A stretch of DNA of 64,000 nt, taken from contig JAJEIQ010000073.1 of the NCBI GenBank assembly GCA_022827905.1, forward strand, positions 1 through 64,000. Direction: 5' to 3'. This stretch comes from Pseudomonadales bacterium. Its GTDB lineage: Bacteria > Pseudomonadota > Gammaproteobacteria > Pseudomonadales > Azotimanducaceae. The notes under the pieces are model-generated. The model saw only the letters and a list, made by a program, of their open reading frames with translations, did no database searches and had not been told where the DNA came from. The position numbers and the translations under genes were made by a program. Below, one piece after another: positions 19,520 through 28,275 of this stretch; the first letter of the stretch is position 1, and each line of letters begins with the position of its first letter.

Positions 19520-19722
19520 TCGCCAGCAAGAATCATCCTGGCTCGCTCCAGCACCGCCACAGCTTGATTGCGCGTTACCGAAGGAAAGTCCTGAAGAAAG
19601 TCGTCCAGCCGGTCGCCCACTTCAAGGTACTCCATGAGAATACGCACCGGAACCCTTGTGTGTGAGAACACTGCGGTGCCGCCGAGGATGTCGGGATTCC
19701 TGTCCATAGGCTCGTCGTTCAT
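19498..19722 (-). CDS. DUF433 family antitoxin-like protein
   Basis: NPDILGGTAVFSHTRVPVRILMEYLEVGDRLDDFLQDFPSVTRNQAVAVLERARMIL. Confidence 0.88.
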   Translation of the reverse strand: MNDEPMDRNPDILGGTAVFSHTRVPVRILMEYLEVGDRLDDFLQDFPSVTRNQAVAVLERARMILAGDQDEAAA

Positions 19723-19948
19723 GGTTACCTCGTCGCAGGCGTAGCATTCGGCTTCTTTTCCCTGACATGCTAGCCATTAGCCTGAGACATGCTGCCTGTC
19801 GGCGGAACTCCCCCAGTCCGCGCAACGGGGGCTTGTGAAATGCCCCGACAACCCGCCAAGTTGGCTCGCCCGAAGTCGGTCTGCGCGTTAGAGCCCATTT
19901 GTGTGGCCGATCAGTTCGCCCTCAGCCCGCGCCAAAGACGACCTTCCC

Positions 19949-22273
19949 TTAGGACGTATCTATGGCCGCGAGGATCTTCAACATTCCGGACGGTCTATGA
20001 CCTTCCTCTGCCATAGCGTTGACGATCATATCGCGCATAGCCCGGTAGTTGAGGTTTTTCCCGTACATGCTCACGAACGAAGACAATATGTCTTTCCCTC
20101 GAAATACACTCTTCCATTTGTCTGACTGTAAGGCTTCCTCGAGTTGCTTGCGTCTTTCGGAAGCCAAGGCGTTAAGCGTCGCCTCCGAGAGATCTGCGTC
20201 CACGAGGGTGCCGATCTTGTGTAATGATCGTTTTACGCTACCCGAGACCTTGGTTGCCGCATCCAAACCTGTGGTAGTGTCTTTCAACTGAATGGCGTTG
20301 CGAATTGCAGCGTATGCGTGCGATCGTATCCATGCTTCGACGATGTTCTCTACATGATCTTTAGCGATGGATCTGAGCATATCCTCCACTTCATTTTCGG
20401 ACTCAAATGCGCTTCCATTCAGAGATACGCGCCTCAAGACTTCCAATATGTACCTCGGCTCAAGCAGATAGTTCTCGATATGATAGACGTCCCAAGTGTA
20501 CATCCCCCGGTTCTCATTGGCGTCCTCTGAGCCCGTATCATCCCTATCCACTATCGAAAAAGTTAATCGACCGCCTTCCCCAGATTGCGCATCCAATACC
20601 TCATGGAGCCGCCTGACCGTCGCCCTATTTCCCCCTGAGACGAAATTCATCTTCCGGTCGAAGTTAGGGAACAGCTTCGCAGTCATACGCTTGTCAAACT
20701 CGCTATCTTCACCCTCAAACACCACCACCTTTCCACCGGGGCGATAACCGGCTATGTCGCCAATCAGCTCCAAGATGGCGTTCTCTTCTTCCTTCTTGCC
20801 AGTGATTTCCAGTATCTGATTCTGCCCCGGCGAATCCAAGGCCGATTCACGCATATGAAGCACCTTGGTGCCGCTACTTGAAATAGCTTCCCTAAGGAAA
20901 GCGTCTGAGTGGGTTACCGTCCAAATCTGATTGTCGAGTTCAGTTCCCACATACTTTTCATAGAACTGTGGTAGACCTTGGATAAGCTTGGGGTTGAGGT
21001 GCAGCTCTGGTTCGTCAAGTAGAATTATCGACTGGCGCTGCGCATTGTTACGAAGCCGGAGATAGCCAAAGAGTATCTCTTTCTCTCCAGACGACAGATC
21101 ATTGATGTCATGCTTGTCACTGCCATTAACGGTAACCGCGAATTCTAGCTCACCTTCGCTGTTGGCCGTTACGCCTTGGAAGTCCTTGCCGGGGAAGAAC
21201 CGATTGAACAGTTCTCTCAAGGTGTCAGAAAGTAGTGCTCTTCCGGTCAACGACTCATCCCCGCCCTCTTTGCGAAGTGCTTGTATGACGTACTCGGTTG
21301 CCATCTGAGTCTTGATGTTGGCGTACTTCTGCGCATAGTTGTACAGTGCGCTTTGTCTTTGACTCTGTTCTTGAGTTCGTAAGTCCAAGTGGACGTTACC
21401 AACACTTTCTCGATCAAAATACCTCTGGGGACCATGGTAATCAACTATGCCTACCGACTGCGGCTCATAGATGCTCCAGATTGCTTGGAGTACTGAGTTC
21501 TGAGCAAGCCTTAGGTTGCCGGCCGGCAGGATGATCACATTGCCTTGGTGCTTCTCGTGTTCTAGCCGTTGGCCTATGTCGTTGGCTATATTGTTGGCAG
21601 TTGCTTCGACCTCTCTAACGAGCGCCTGATCGAGTTGCCCGGAGGGCTTGAGACGACGGTTCCACTCCTCGAACGGCACACCCGGCAAACGCAAACGAAC
21701 GGCTTCTCGTTCGGCAATCTCGCCTGTGTTTTCCCGAAGGTATCTAACTTCATTTGGGTGCAATGAGACCTCGATTTTGATCATCGCTTCCCGCGACTTG
21801 TCCCGTAACAACTTTCTGCACTCGGCGGGGGAATTCGGGTTGATCTGGAACTCCCCGAACCAACTGTTGTATTCGTTGCTCTCATACCCTCCGTAGGTCG
21901 ATTTGGCGAGCCGTATAGCGTCCAATACGCAAGACTTGCCGCATCCATTTGGGCCCGCTATGACGACCATAGTACTGTCAGAGTCAATCTCGATAAGGTC
22001 AATGGCCCGGAAGTTACTGACCTCGAGTTTAACAATTCGCATTTGTGGTTTCTCCGTTGTGATTTTCTCATTTCTAGCTAGCGTCAGCAGTGACCGCTTT
22101 GCCCGATTTACTTGGAGCTCCCTTGCCGAAGCCGTCGCTACTTGATCAGGCGACGAACCGCTGGAAATGGAGGGAGTGCCTCGTCCTTCATGCAGTCGAT
22201 ATTCTTCCTGAAAGTCAAACCCCGATAACTCTGACTGTTGGTGCCTGTCAGGAATTTTGTGTTTGTTCGCCAT
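19949..22273 (-). CDS. OLD-like AAA ATPase with C-terminal DUF4435/TOPRIM-like domain
   Basis: VVIAGPNGCGKSCVLDAIRLAK (Walker A), INDLSSGEKEILFGYLRLRN, IILLDEPELHLNPKLI, then VVVFEGEDSEFD...FSIVDRDDTGSED...VYHIENYLLEP; SD AAAGGAGGG before ATG 22273. Confidence 0.85.
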   Translation of the reverse strand: MANKHKIPDRHQQSELSGFDFQEEYRLHEGRGTPSISSGSSPDQVATASARELQVNRAKRSLLTLARNEKITTEKPQMRIVKLEVSNFRAIDLIEIDSDSTMVVIAGPNGCGKSCVLDAIRLAKSTYGGYESNEYNSWFGEFQINPNSPAECRKLLRDKSREAMIKIEVSLHPNEVRYLRENTGEIAEREAVRLRLPGVPFEEWNRRLKPSGQLDQALVREVEATANNIANDIGQRLEHEKHQGNVIILPAGNLRLAQNSVLQAIWSIYEPQSVGIVDYHGPQRYFDRESVGNVHLDLRTQEQSQRQSALYNYAQKYANIKTQMATEYVIQALRKEGGDESLTGRALLSDTLRELFNRFFPGKDFQGVTANSEGELEFAVTVNGSDKHDINDLSSGEKEILFGYLRLRNNAQRQSIILLDEPELHLNPKLIQGLPQFYEKYVGTELDNQIWTVTHSDAFLREAISSSGTKVLHMRESALDSPGQNQILEITGKKEEENAILELIGDIAGYRPGGKVVVFEGEDSEFDKRMTAKLFPNFDRKMNFVSGGNRATVRRLHEVLDAQSGEGGRLTFSIVDRDDTGSEDANENRGMYTWDVYHIENYLLEPRYILEVLRRVSLNGSAFESENEVEDMLRSIAKDHVENIVEAWIRSHAYAAIRNAIQLKDTTTGLDAATKVSGSVKRSLHKIGTLVDADLSEATLNALASERRKQLEEALQSDKWKSVFRGKDILSSFVSMYGKNLNYRAMRDMIVNAMAEEGHRPSGMLKILAAIDTS

Positions 22274-22324
22274 GTTGCCCTCCTTTGGACATCCTAGCGC
22301 TTACAAACACAAAATTCCTGACAG
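22245..22324. repeat. Perfect 22-bp inverted repeat (arms 22245-22266 and 22303-22324) flanking the ATPase SD and start codon
   Basis: CTGTCAGGAATTTTGTGTTTGT / ACAAACACAAAATTCCTGACAG with a 36-nt spacer that holds the SD and ATG. Confidence 0.9.
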
Positions 22325-22518
22325 TCTCATTGAGACCCGAGGTGTGCTCACATCATCAAATTTATTGTCATTAGTCCGGCCATGAAAACAAGTTTCTCCT
22401 TGGAACCTTTGTCCGGATAGAGTATGCCCCTTTCTCGCTCAAGTTGACCCCTAGCCCCCATGAACACTTCGACTTCCAGCGCGAGTGTGCACCCATTTCG
22501 CTGCTAGCCTCGATCCAT

Positions 22519-23205
22519 TCACGCACCGAAATTGGTTTTTGATCTGAGTGTATTCCGTACAGCAGCTATCAACTGAGTTTCAAATTCTTCAAGCCGGCCA
22601 AGCGACCACATGACCGTTGTAAGGTGATTTGTGTCGAAGTGTGTGCTCTGCGAGTTAAATATCCTTTCCTCACAGATGTAAATCACTGGGATGTTACATC
22701 CCTCTGCAAATCCCGCCTCCCAGTACGCCCCGTTATTCCCATGCGACAGGTCAGCAATGACAAGCTCCGACCTTTTGATCTGGTCCCTTATGATCTCGTC
22801 GATCAATCCCGCCTGCGCAACGTCACGCGCAGTGTTCACTTTGAGGTTCAGTGATCGCAACAACGCGGGTTTGACATGCTCCGCAACCACTTTATCAAGC
22901 TGCTGATCCCCAAACTCCATAGCCAAGAAACAGAATGAGCTATCCAAAGAATGCATCCACTTAAGATGCAACAGAAATGCGCAGGCACTCCCAGCCGCTT
23001 CTGCCTTTGCCTCATCCATGGATTCCCAAGTTTCGCCTCGAACGTATTTGCCCGGATTCCCTAAAAAATCGCCGTCATGGTCTTTTAGCCAGAGGACATA
23101 CTGCTTCGAGTGTATGTCGTAGCTAACATACCCAAGTTCCGCGCTCGCGTTCTTACTGCCAACCGACTGCAGAATTCGGTCTCCCTCCCACCACATCGTA
23201 CTCAT
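22519..23205 (-). CDS. Nucleoside 2-deoxyribosyltransferase/TIR-like fold protein, candidate defence effector
   Basis: AGLIDEIIRDQIKRSELVIADLSHGNNGAYWEAGFAEGCNIPVIYICEE with a separate N-terminal domain. Confidence 0.65.
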   Translation of the reverse strand: MSTMWWEGDRILQSVGSKNASAELGYVSYDIHSKQYVLWLKDHDGDFLGNPGKYVRGETWESMDEAKAEAAGSACAFLLHLKWMHSLDSSFCFLAMEFGDQQLDKVVAEHVKPALLRSLNLKVNTARDVAQAGLIDEIIRDQIKRSELVIADLSHGNNGAYWEAGFAEGCNIPVIYICEERIFNSQSTHFDTNHLTTVMWSLGRLEEFETQLIAAVRNTLRSKTNFGA

Positions 23206-23242
23206 CTACTAACAATCTCCTCGTCGCCGGCGCCCGTTTTTC

Positions 23243-24448
23243 TTAGCTCACTAGCTCAATGAAGTCATCAAGCGTCCACAGCCAGCTACGCTGTGCCGAC
23301 CCGTAGGTGACATGGATGGGTTCAGGCACCACGAGTTGCAGCTTGTACTGGGCCATCTGGGCAGTCTGTGTTCGGGATATGCCGGGTTCAAGAGTCAATA
23401 GATGTTTGTGCGGGATTTTCTTGGCTTCAGATAGAACTTGTCGCCATCTGTCCTTACAGCTGGATTTGGCACCTAGCATGGCCAAATCCGCCGCCCCTTC
23501 TGGGGGCGCGGCCTGATAGGCCTCAAGACTGGGAAACAGGAAGTCCGGCTTCTGCCTGTGTTCGGTAACCGCCCCGCGGACGTAGCGCACATCGTGAGCG
23601 ACAAGTACCGCTTCTAAGTGGTGCTCCAAGGAATGCCCCATGCGGGACTTCCTGCGGTTCTGCACACTTAGCGAAAACTTGATGAAGCCATCAACGTCGG
23701 TGCCATCCGAGTTGACGAACCCCTTCTCGAGTCTGTCTGACACTATCCGCCGTTCGAGGCGACGAAATAGAGCCTCTTCGTGGCCCAACCAAGCCAAGAG
23801 CGCTTCGTCCGGGTCGTCTAGCGGCGTCACGTCCGGCAGTGTGTCCCGGGCAAGTCTTGAGAGTGCCGCAGTGGGCGGAAATCTCATGCCCAAGGGTTCA
23901 ATGATCGTGTCGAGGCTTTGGGCGTCCGCATCTTCGAACTCGATGCCTAGCTCATCTAGGATGAAGTGGGCGGCAAAGTCGAGATCAGGGCCTTCATCGT
24001 GGAAGCCGCGCACCTCAAAGGTGTCTCCCGGCTCCACACCAAACAGCCATGAAACTTGGTGTTCGCTGGTAGATCGTGTGGGGGCGACAATGAAATACAG
24101 CGTTTCGGCGGTATCCAAGGCGAGAAACAGGGCATCGCCTGCCCTCATCGCCTCAGTAACGGAGTTCGACGGGTAGTACAGCCGCCATTCAGGTGCGCGG
24201 TCAGGTTGGTGCTCCCTTGCATCGTAATACGTGGCGGTTGAATTGACGGTGATGCCGTCTTGATCCTGCCCCAGCCAAATGTACACCGCGGGGAACTCCC
24301 TCTTGCCGTCTTCGCCAAGGAACTCCTGGCGCATCGTCTTCGTGGTGCCGATTTCGTGCTGGTTTGAACTGCGCGGTTCAGCATCAACAGCGGTGAGGCG
24401 CTTTGCGCCAACACCCCTGAAGTGGTCGCGTAGCTGGCCGTACTTCAC
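23243..24448 (-). CDS. EcoRII-like type II restriction endonuclease
   Basis: C-terminal RRKSRMGHSLEHHLEAVL...KPDFLFPS...LGAKSSCKDRWRQVLSEAKKIPHKHLLTLEPGIS plus an EcoRII-N-like N-terminal region; paired with a Dcm-like MTase. Confidence 0.88.
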   Translation of the reverse strand: MKYGQLRDHFRGVGAKRLTAVDAEPRSSNQHEIGTTKTMRQEFLGEDGKREFPAVYIWLGQDQDGITVNSTATYYDAREHQPDRAPEWRLYYPSNSVTEAMRAGDALFLALDTAETLYFIVAPTRSTSEHQVSWLFGVEPGDTFEVRGFHDEGPDLDFAAHFILDELGIEFEDADAQSLDTIIEPLGMRFPPTAALSRLARDTLPDVTPLDDPDEALLAWLGHEEALFRRLERRIVSDRLEKGFVNSDGTDVDGFIKFSLSVQNRRKSRMGHSLEHHLEAVLVAHDVRYVRGAVTEHRQKPDFLFPSLEAYQAAPPEGAADLAMLGAKSSCKDRWRQVLSEAKKIPHKHLLTLEPGISRTQTAQMAQYKLQLVVPEPIHVTYGSAQRSWLWTLDDFIELVS

Positions 24449-24484
24449 AGCGGAATTCTCCTCCGGTGGGACAAGCCCGCGATT

Positions 24485-25729
24485 CTAGTCAAATAACGTT
24501 GTCTGGGGGTGCAGCACCGCCTTGATCGAAGGCTCAAGATGGCGGGCTACGGCAGTCGCGACCGGAACCGCGACTGCATTGCCGAACTGGCGGTAGGCTT
24601 GGGTGTCTGACACGGGAATACGGAAGGGCGGGGTGTCGGGCTGGTCGAAACCCATGAGGCGAGAACACTCCCTCGGTGTCAGCCGACGCGGCTGGTCACG
24701 CTCCTGGCGGACAAGAATTTCGGAGCCATCCTTGTAGTAGCGGGCCGAGAGGGTCCGGGCCACATCGTCCGGGCCAACGAGGCCGAACCCGAACCCGTTA
24801 CCCCTCTTTCTGTGCTTCTCAGCGTAGGCCTGAAGGTAGCCCCAAAGGTGTTCCGACAATGTGTAGCGGGAAGCAACCATCGCCTGCGCACCCTCGGTGT
24901 AACCCTCTTCGGGTGCCTCCGTTCCGTCCTCCGGATGAAGGATGGCACTAAGGCGGGGGCCGTCGGTGGGGTCGGGGATGGTCATGTCGTCAAAGGAGAA
25001 GCTGGATCGGTCACGAAAGCCTAAGAGAAAGATGCGTTCGCGGTGCTGGGGCACCCAGGAGCGAGCGTTGATCACCTTCGCGTGGACTTGGTAGCCCAGA
25101 TCGTCTTCCAGCGTCTCCCGGATGACGCGAAACGTGCGGCCGCGGTCGTGGTTGAGGAGATTCTTCACATTCTCAAGGAGAAAGAACGGTGGCCGGTGGT
25201 GAGCAATGATTCGAGCGACGTCAAAGAAGAGCGTCCCTTGGCTCTCGCAACGGAAGCCGTGAGGGCGCTTGAGGGCATTCTTCTTGGACACTCCAGCAAT
25301 TGAGAATGGCTGGCAGGGAAAACCAGCTAGCAGCACGTCGTGGGCCGGAATCTCATGCGCCGAGATTTCGGTGATGTCGCCCGCAATGGGTTCGTCGTCA
25401 CCGAAATTGGCTTGGTAGGTGAGCTGGCAGAAGCGGTCCCATTCTGATGTGAAGACGCACTTCCCCCCAATGGCGTCGAAACCGCGGCGCAACCCGCCAA
25501 TGCCGGCAAAGAGGTCAATGAATCTGAAAGCAGGAGAAATCGGAACAGCTACATGTCTAGCCCGACCACGAAGATACTCAATGGTGGCCTTTCGAGGTTT
25601 GGTTTCGCCGCGGTCCCACCTGTGGATAGTGCGCACCGCATAGCCCGTGGCTTCCGCCGCTTCAGGGATGCTGAGCCCCGCGTGAAGCCTAAGGCGCCGG
25701 AACTCGGTGTTGGTACTTGTCTGTTCCAC
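24485..25729 (-). CDS. DNA (cytosine-5) methyltransferase, Dcm/M.EcoRII-like, with N-terminal HTH
   Basis: [76 protein letters not shown] start at 25729 preferred over the ORF-track ATG. Confidence 0.9.
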   Translation of the reverse strand: MEQTSTNTEFRRLRLHAGLSIPEAAEATGYAVRTIHRWDRGETKPRKATIEYLRGRARHVAVPISPAFRFIDLFAGIGGLRRGFDAIGGKCVFTSEWDRFCQLTYQANFGDDEPIAGDITEISAHEIPAHDVLLAGFPCQPFSIAGVSKKNALKRPHGFRCESQGTLFFDVARIIAHHRPPFFLLENVKNLLNHDRGRTFRVIRETLEDDLGYQVHAKVINARSWVPQHRERIFLLGFRDRSSFSFDDMTIPDPTDGPRLSAILHPEDGTEAPEEGYTEGAQAMVASRYTLSEHLWGYLQAYAEKHRKRGNGFGFGLVGPDDVARTLSARYYKDGSEILVRQERDQPRRLTPRECSRLMGFDQPDTPPFRIPVSDTQAYRQFGNAVAVPVATAVARHLEPSIKAVLHPQTTLFD

Positions 25730-25740
25730 GGGACAAATCG

Positions 25741-25753
25741 TGCCACAGTGGCA
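25741..25753. promoter_or_regulatory. Palindrome TGCCACAGTGGCA upstream of the HTH-methyltransferase, putative operator
   Basis: Perfect 6-bp arms centred about 18 bp upstream of the predicted GTG start. Confidence 0.35.
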
Positions 25754-25956
25754 GTTGATTGTCGAGCGGCAATTGCAATTCACCTGTACGAATCTACAAT
25801 CAATCCCTCGCTATGTGTCGGCTCACAGCAGGCCAAACTCCGCTAGGACTTAAGCACCCACACACAGATGCGCAGACTACCCATCCATTGATGCCCACTT
25901 CTGGATGTTCGTGGCGTGGCCATTACAATGGAGCAGCCAGCCCTTTCCAGAAACGC

Positions 25957-26868
25957 ATGCCAGACGATACCCTGCAACGGTTCCAAGCCCTGAACGTCTG
26001 GAAGGCTCGCGACATGCGAGCGCCGCACAAGCCCCTTTTGGCCCTGTGGGCCATCGGGCGGTGTCTCCGTGGTGATGAACGTCTAGCGCCCTTTGGCCTT
26101 GTGGATCAAGAGCTGGCTGAGCTGCTGCAACGGTTTGGCCCGCATCGCAGGACAATCCACACAGAAGACCCGTTCTGGCGAATGCAGCGGGATGAGGTTT
26201 GGGAAGTGGACCAATCCCGGCTTGTCAGAACGACCAAGGCGGGCGGCGCATACAAGAGCGATCTCAAGCGACACGAAATCCATGGTGGGTTGAAGAAGGC
26301 TGACTACTCGGCGTTTCGGACCAACCCGAGGCTAGCGATTCGTGTTGCGGAGGACCTCGTTGCCTCCCACTTTCCCGCGACCCTTCAGGATGAGGTGTTG
26401 GAAGCCACTTCCATTCTGGCCAGCCCGTCCGCCGAGATTGAACCTCTAGATGATCGTCAATCATTCACCGTTCGCCGACGCCCGCGTGACCCCGTGTTTC
26501 GAAAAAAAGTGCTGGCGGCATATGGGTATCGGTGCGCCGTGTGCAGGTTTGCCGTGCAGCGCGACAACCGGCCTCTGGCTCTGGAGGCGGCGCACATAAA
26601 GTGGCACGAGGCAAGGGGGCCAGCCGAAATTGAGAATGGCATGGCCTTGTGCGCGCTCCATCATGATCTCTTCGATCGGGGCGCGTTCACCGTGCTTTCA
26701 GACCTGAGAGTGATCGTAGCCGCCGATGTTGACGGCGAGGGTGTGGAGCAATCCTTACGCAGGTATGACGGCGGTCACCTAAAAGCAGGGCCGCAGCAGG
26801 GATACCCCAATCCGGCGGCAAACTTTCTAGGATGGCACCAGAGAGAGGTCTTCAGAAGCCCGATGTAG
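25957..26868 (+). CDS. Phosphorothioate-dependent restriction endonuclease (sulfur-binding domain + HNH)
   Basis: N-terminal WKARDMRAPHKPLLALWAIGRCL...FGPHRRTIHTEDPFWRMQRDEVWEV (SBD family); HNH: YGYRCAVCRFAVQRDNRPLALEAAHIKWHEARGPAEIENGMALCALHHDLFDRGAF. Confidence 0.88.
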   Translation: MPDDTLQRFQALNVWKARDMRAPHKPLLALWAIGRCLRGDERLAPFGLVDQELAELLQRFGPHRRTIHTEDPFWRMQRDEVWEVDQSRLVRTTKAGGAYKSDLKRHEIHGGLKKADYSAFRTNPRLAIRVAEDLVASHFPATLQDEVLEATSILASPSAEIEPLDDRQSFTVRRRPRDPVFRKKVLAAYGYRCAVCRFAVQRDNRPLALEAAHIKWHEARGPAEIENGMALCALHHDLFDRGAFTVLSDLRVIVAADVDGEGVEQSLRRYDGGHLKAGPQQGYPNPAANFLGWHQREVFRSPM

Positions 26869-26915
26869 CCTAGAGCTCAAACGGAACCAAGCGGGGAGTC
26901 TCCGCATCATCTCTG

Positions 26916-27746
26916 TCACTCAATCGGCGACAACAACTCCACCGCCGTCACCAACTGCCGAACGCCGTGTGAGTGCGCCTCGTTGAACACGTTCCCTGCC
27001 TCGGCCCAGCGGTGCAGCGAGTTGATGTCGAGCTTGGCGCACTGCGGCCGCACGTTCCAGGTCACGCGGGCCGGGGAGCAGTTGCTTTGGTCGTAGGACG
27101 GCCCGGTGGTTGAGCCTCGGAACAGCACGGGCTCGCCGGTTTCTGCCGGGATCGATTTCGCTTGGTGCAGGCCATCCACCAGGTTCCCATCGTAGGTCAT
27201 GGTAGTGAAGTCGAGGGCCTGCGGGTCGTTGACCACCAAGAACACTTGCGCTTCCACGCGCAGCAGCGGGTCGCTGCAGGCCTCCGGGACGCAGGCGCCC
27301 AGCCCCTCGCCCGGCGCTGCATCGCAGGATGTGTGCACCCAATGCACTTCGATTGTGTCGCCGGATTTCACGCCGTGGAACGCGCCCGGCGCCGGTGCCA
27401 GCTCGGCCTCGCTGAGGTCCGATGTTTCGTTGCAGGCAAAGCCGCCGTCATCAGCGTCGCTGACAAACACGCTGAATCCCGGCCCTTTGTGTTCGGCATT
27501 GGTGTGGGTGTGAATGTTGCAGAGGTTCATCTCGCCGGCTGGTGGCGCCAAGGGGAATGCCTCCGTGTTCAAGCCCACGGGGCTGCCGATGTCGCGAGGC
27601 GTTTGCGGCCCCATGTCGGTGCATAGCTCGGCGCTGGCCGGTTCCGCCGGTTCAGGGGCTGCGGCAGCCGGTGCGCTGGTGTCGGGTGTGCTTTCCGTAC
27701 CGCAGGCGGCGGTCAGCAGGGCAAGGGTGAGGACCAGAAATCTCAT
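26916..27746 (-). CDS. Delta-class carbonic anhydrase-like lipoprotein
   Basis: Lipobox LLTAAC; NLCNIHTHTNAEHKGPGF, FHGVKSGDTIEVHWVHTSCDAAPGEGLGACV, LRVEAQVFLVVND. Confidence 0.75.
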   Translation of the reverse strand: MRFLVLTLALLTAACGTESTPDTSAPAAAAPEPAEPASAELCTDMGPQTPRDIGSPVGLNTEAFPLAPPAGEMNLCNIHTHTNAEHKGPGFSVFVSDADDGGFACNETSDLSEAELAPAPGAFHGVKSGDTIEVHWVHTSCDAAPGEGLGACVPEACSDPLLRVEAQVFLVVNDPQALDFTTMTYDGNLVDGLHQAKSIPAETGEPVLFRGSTTGPSYDQSNCSPARVTWNVRPQCAKLDINSLHRWAEAGNVFNEAHSHGVRQLVTAVELLSPIE

Positions 27747-27862
27747 GATGATGGGCTCCTGTGTATGTTGAATCCAACCGGTTCCGCCGCCGGTAGAGCC
27801 TTGTCGGCGAGTGTTGTTGAACTTACAGGGACGCGCTTGATGCAGTCAACGGCGCTGAGGAA

Positions 27863-27931
27863 CGGCGCTGCGCGCCGGTCGAGGGCGGGACGCCCTCGCT
27901 CCGACCCATTTCCGAGGGCAAGATTCCCTCG
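27863..27931. repeat. Two GAGGGC palindromic repeats (27880-27898, 27913-27931) preceded by a GGCGCTGCGCGCC hairpin
   Basis: GGCGCTGCGCGCCGGTCGAGGGCGGGACGCCCTCGCTCC. Confidence 0.85.
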
Positions 27932-27999
27932 AGCCGACTATCGTTCCGGGCGTTGACCCCGGTGCTACACAGTATTACCGTAGCGGCAAGGAGGCTTTC

Positions 28000-28275
28000 A
28001 TGACAGTCAAATCTTCAATCTCGCTCACCGACGAACAGCATGCCTTCGCCAGAACACTAGTCGAGGCCGGGCGTTACGCGAGCCTGAGCGCCGTCCTGCA
28101 GCAAGGCGTCAACCTGCTACGTCAGCGCCTGGACGCTGAGGAGTTGGAAACCGCAGCGCTACGCGAGCTACTGTCCCGACGTCGCGCCGGCACATTCATC
28201 GAGGCGGAGCAAATGGATGCGCGGCTGGCCGCGATGGTGGACGGGAAGCGCCGTGCGCAAGGCCTTTCGTCTTGA
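28000..28275 (+). CDS. ParD family antitoxin
   Basis: MTVKSSISLTDEQHAFARTLVEAGRYASLSAVLQQGVNLLRQR. Confidence 0.88.
   Translation: MTVKSSISLTDEQHAFARTLVEAGRYASLSAVLQQGVNLLRQRLDAEELETAALRELLSRRRAGTFIEAEQMDARLAAMVDGKRRAQGLSS

Noticed and set aside
20049-22374. Plus-strand ORFs antisense to the OLD-like ATPase
   Set aside because: Short overlapping shadow ORFs without motifs.
12438-27746. Integrative element with integrase at tmRNA
   Set aside because: No integrase, transposase or second att copy seen in the window; kept only as a hypothesis.
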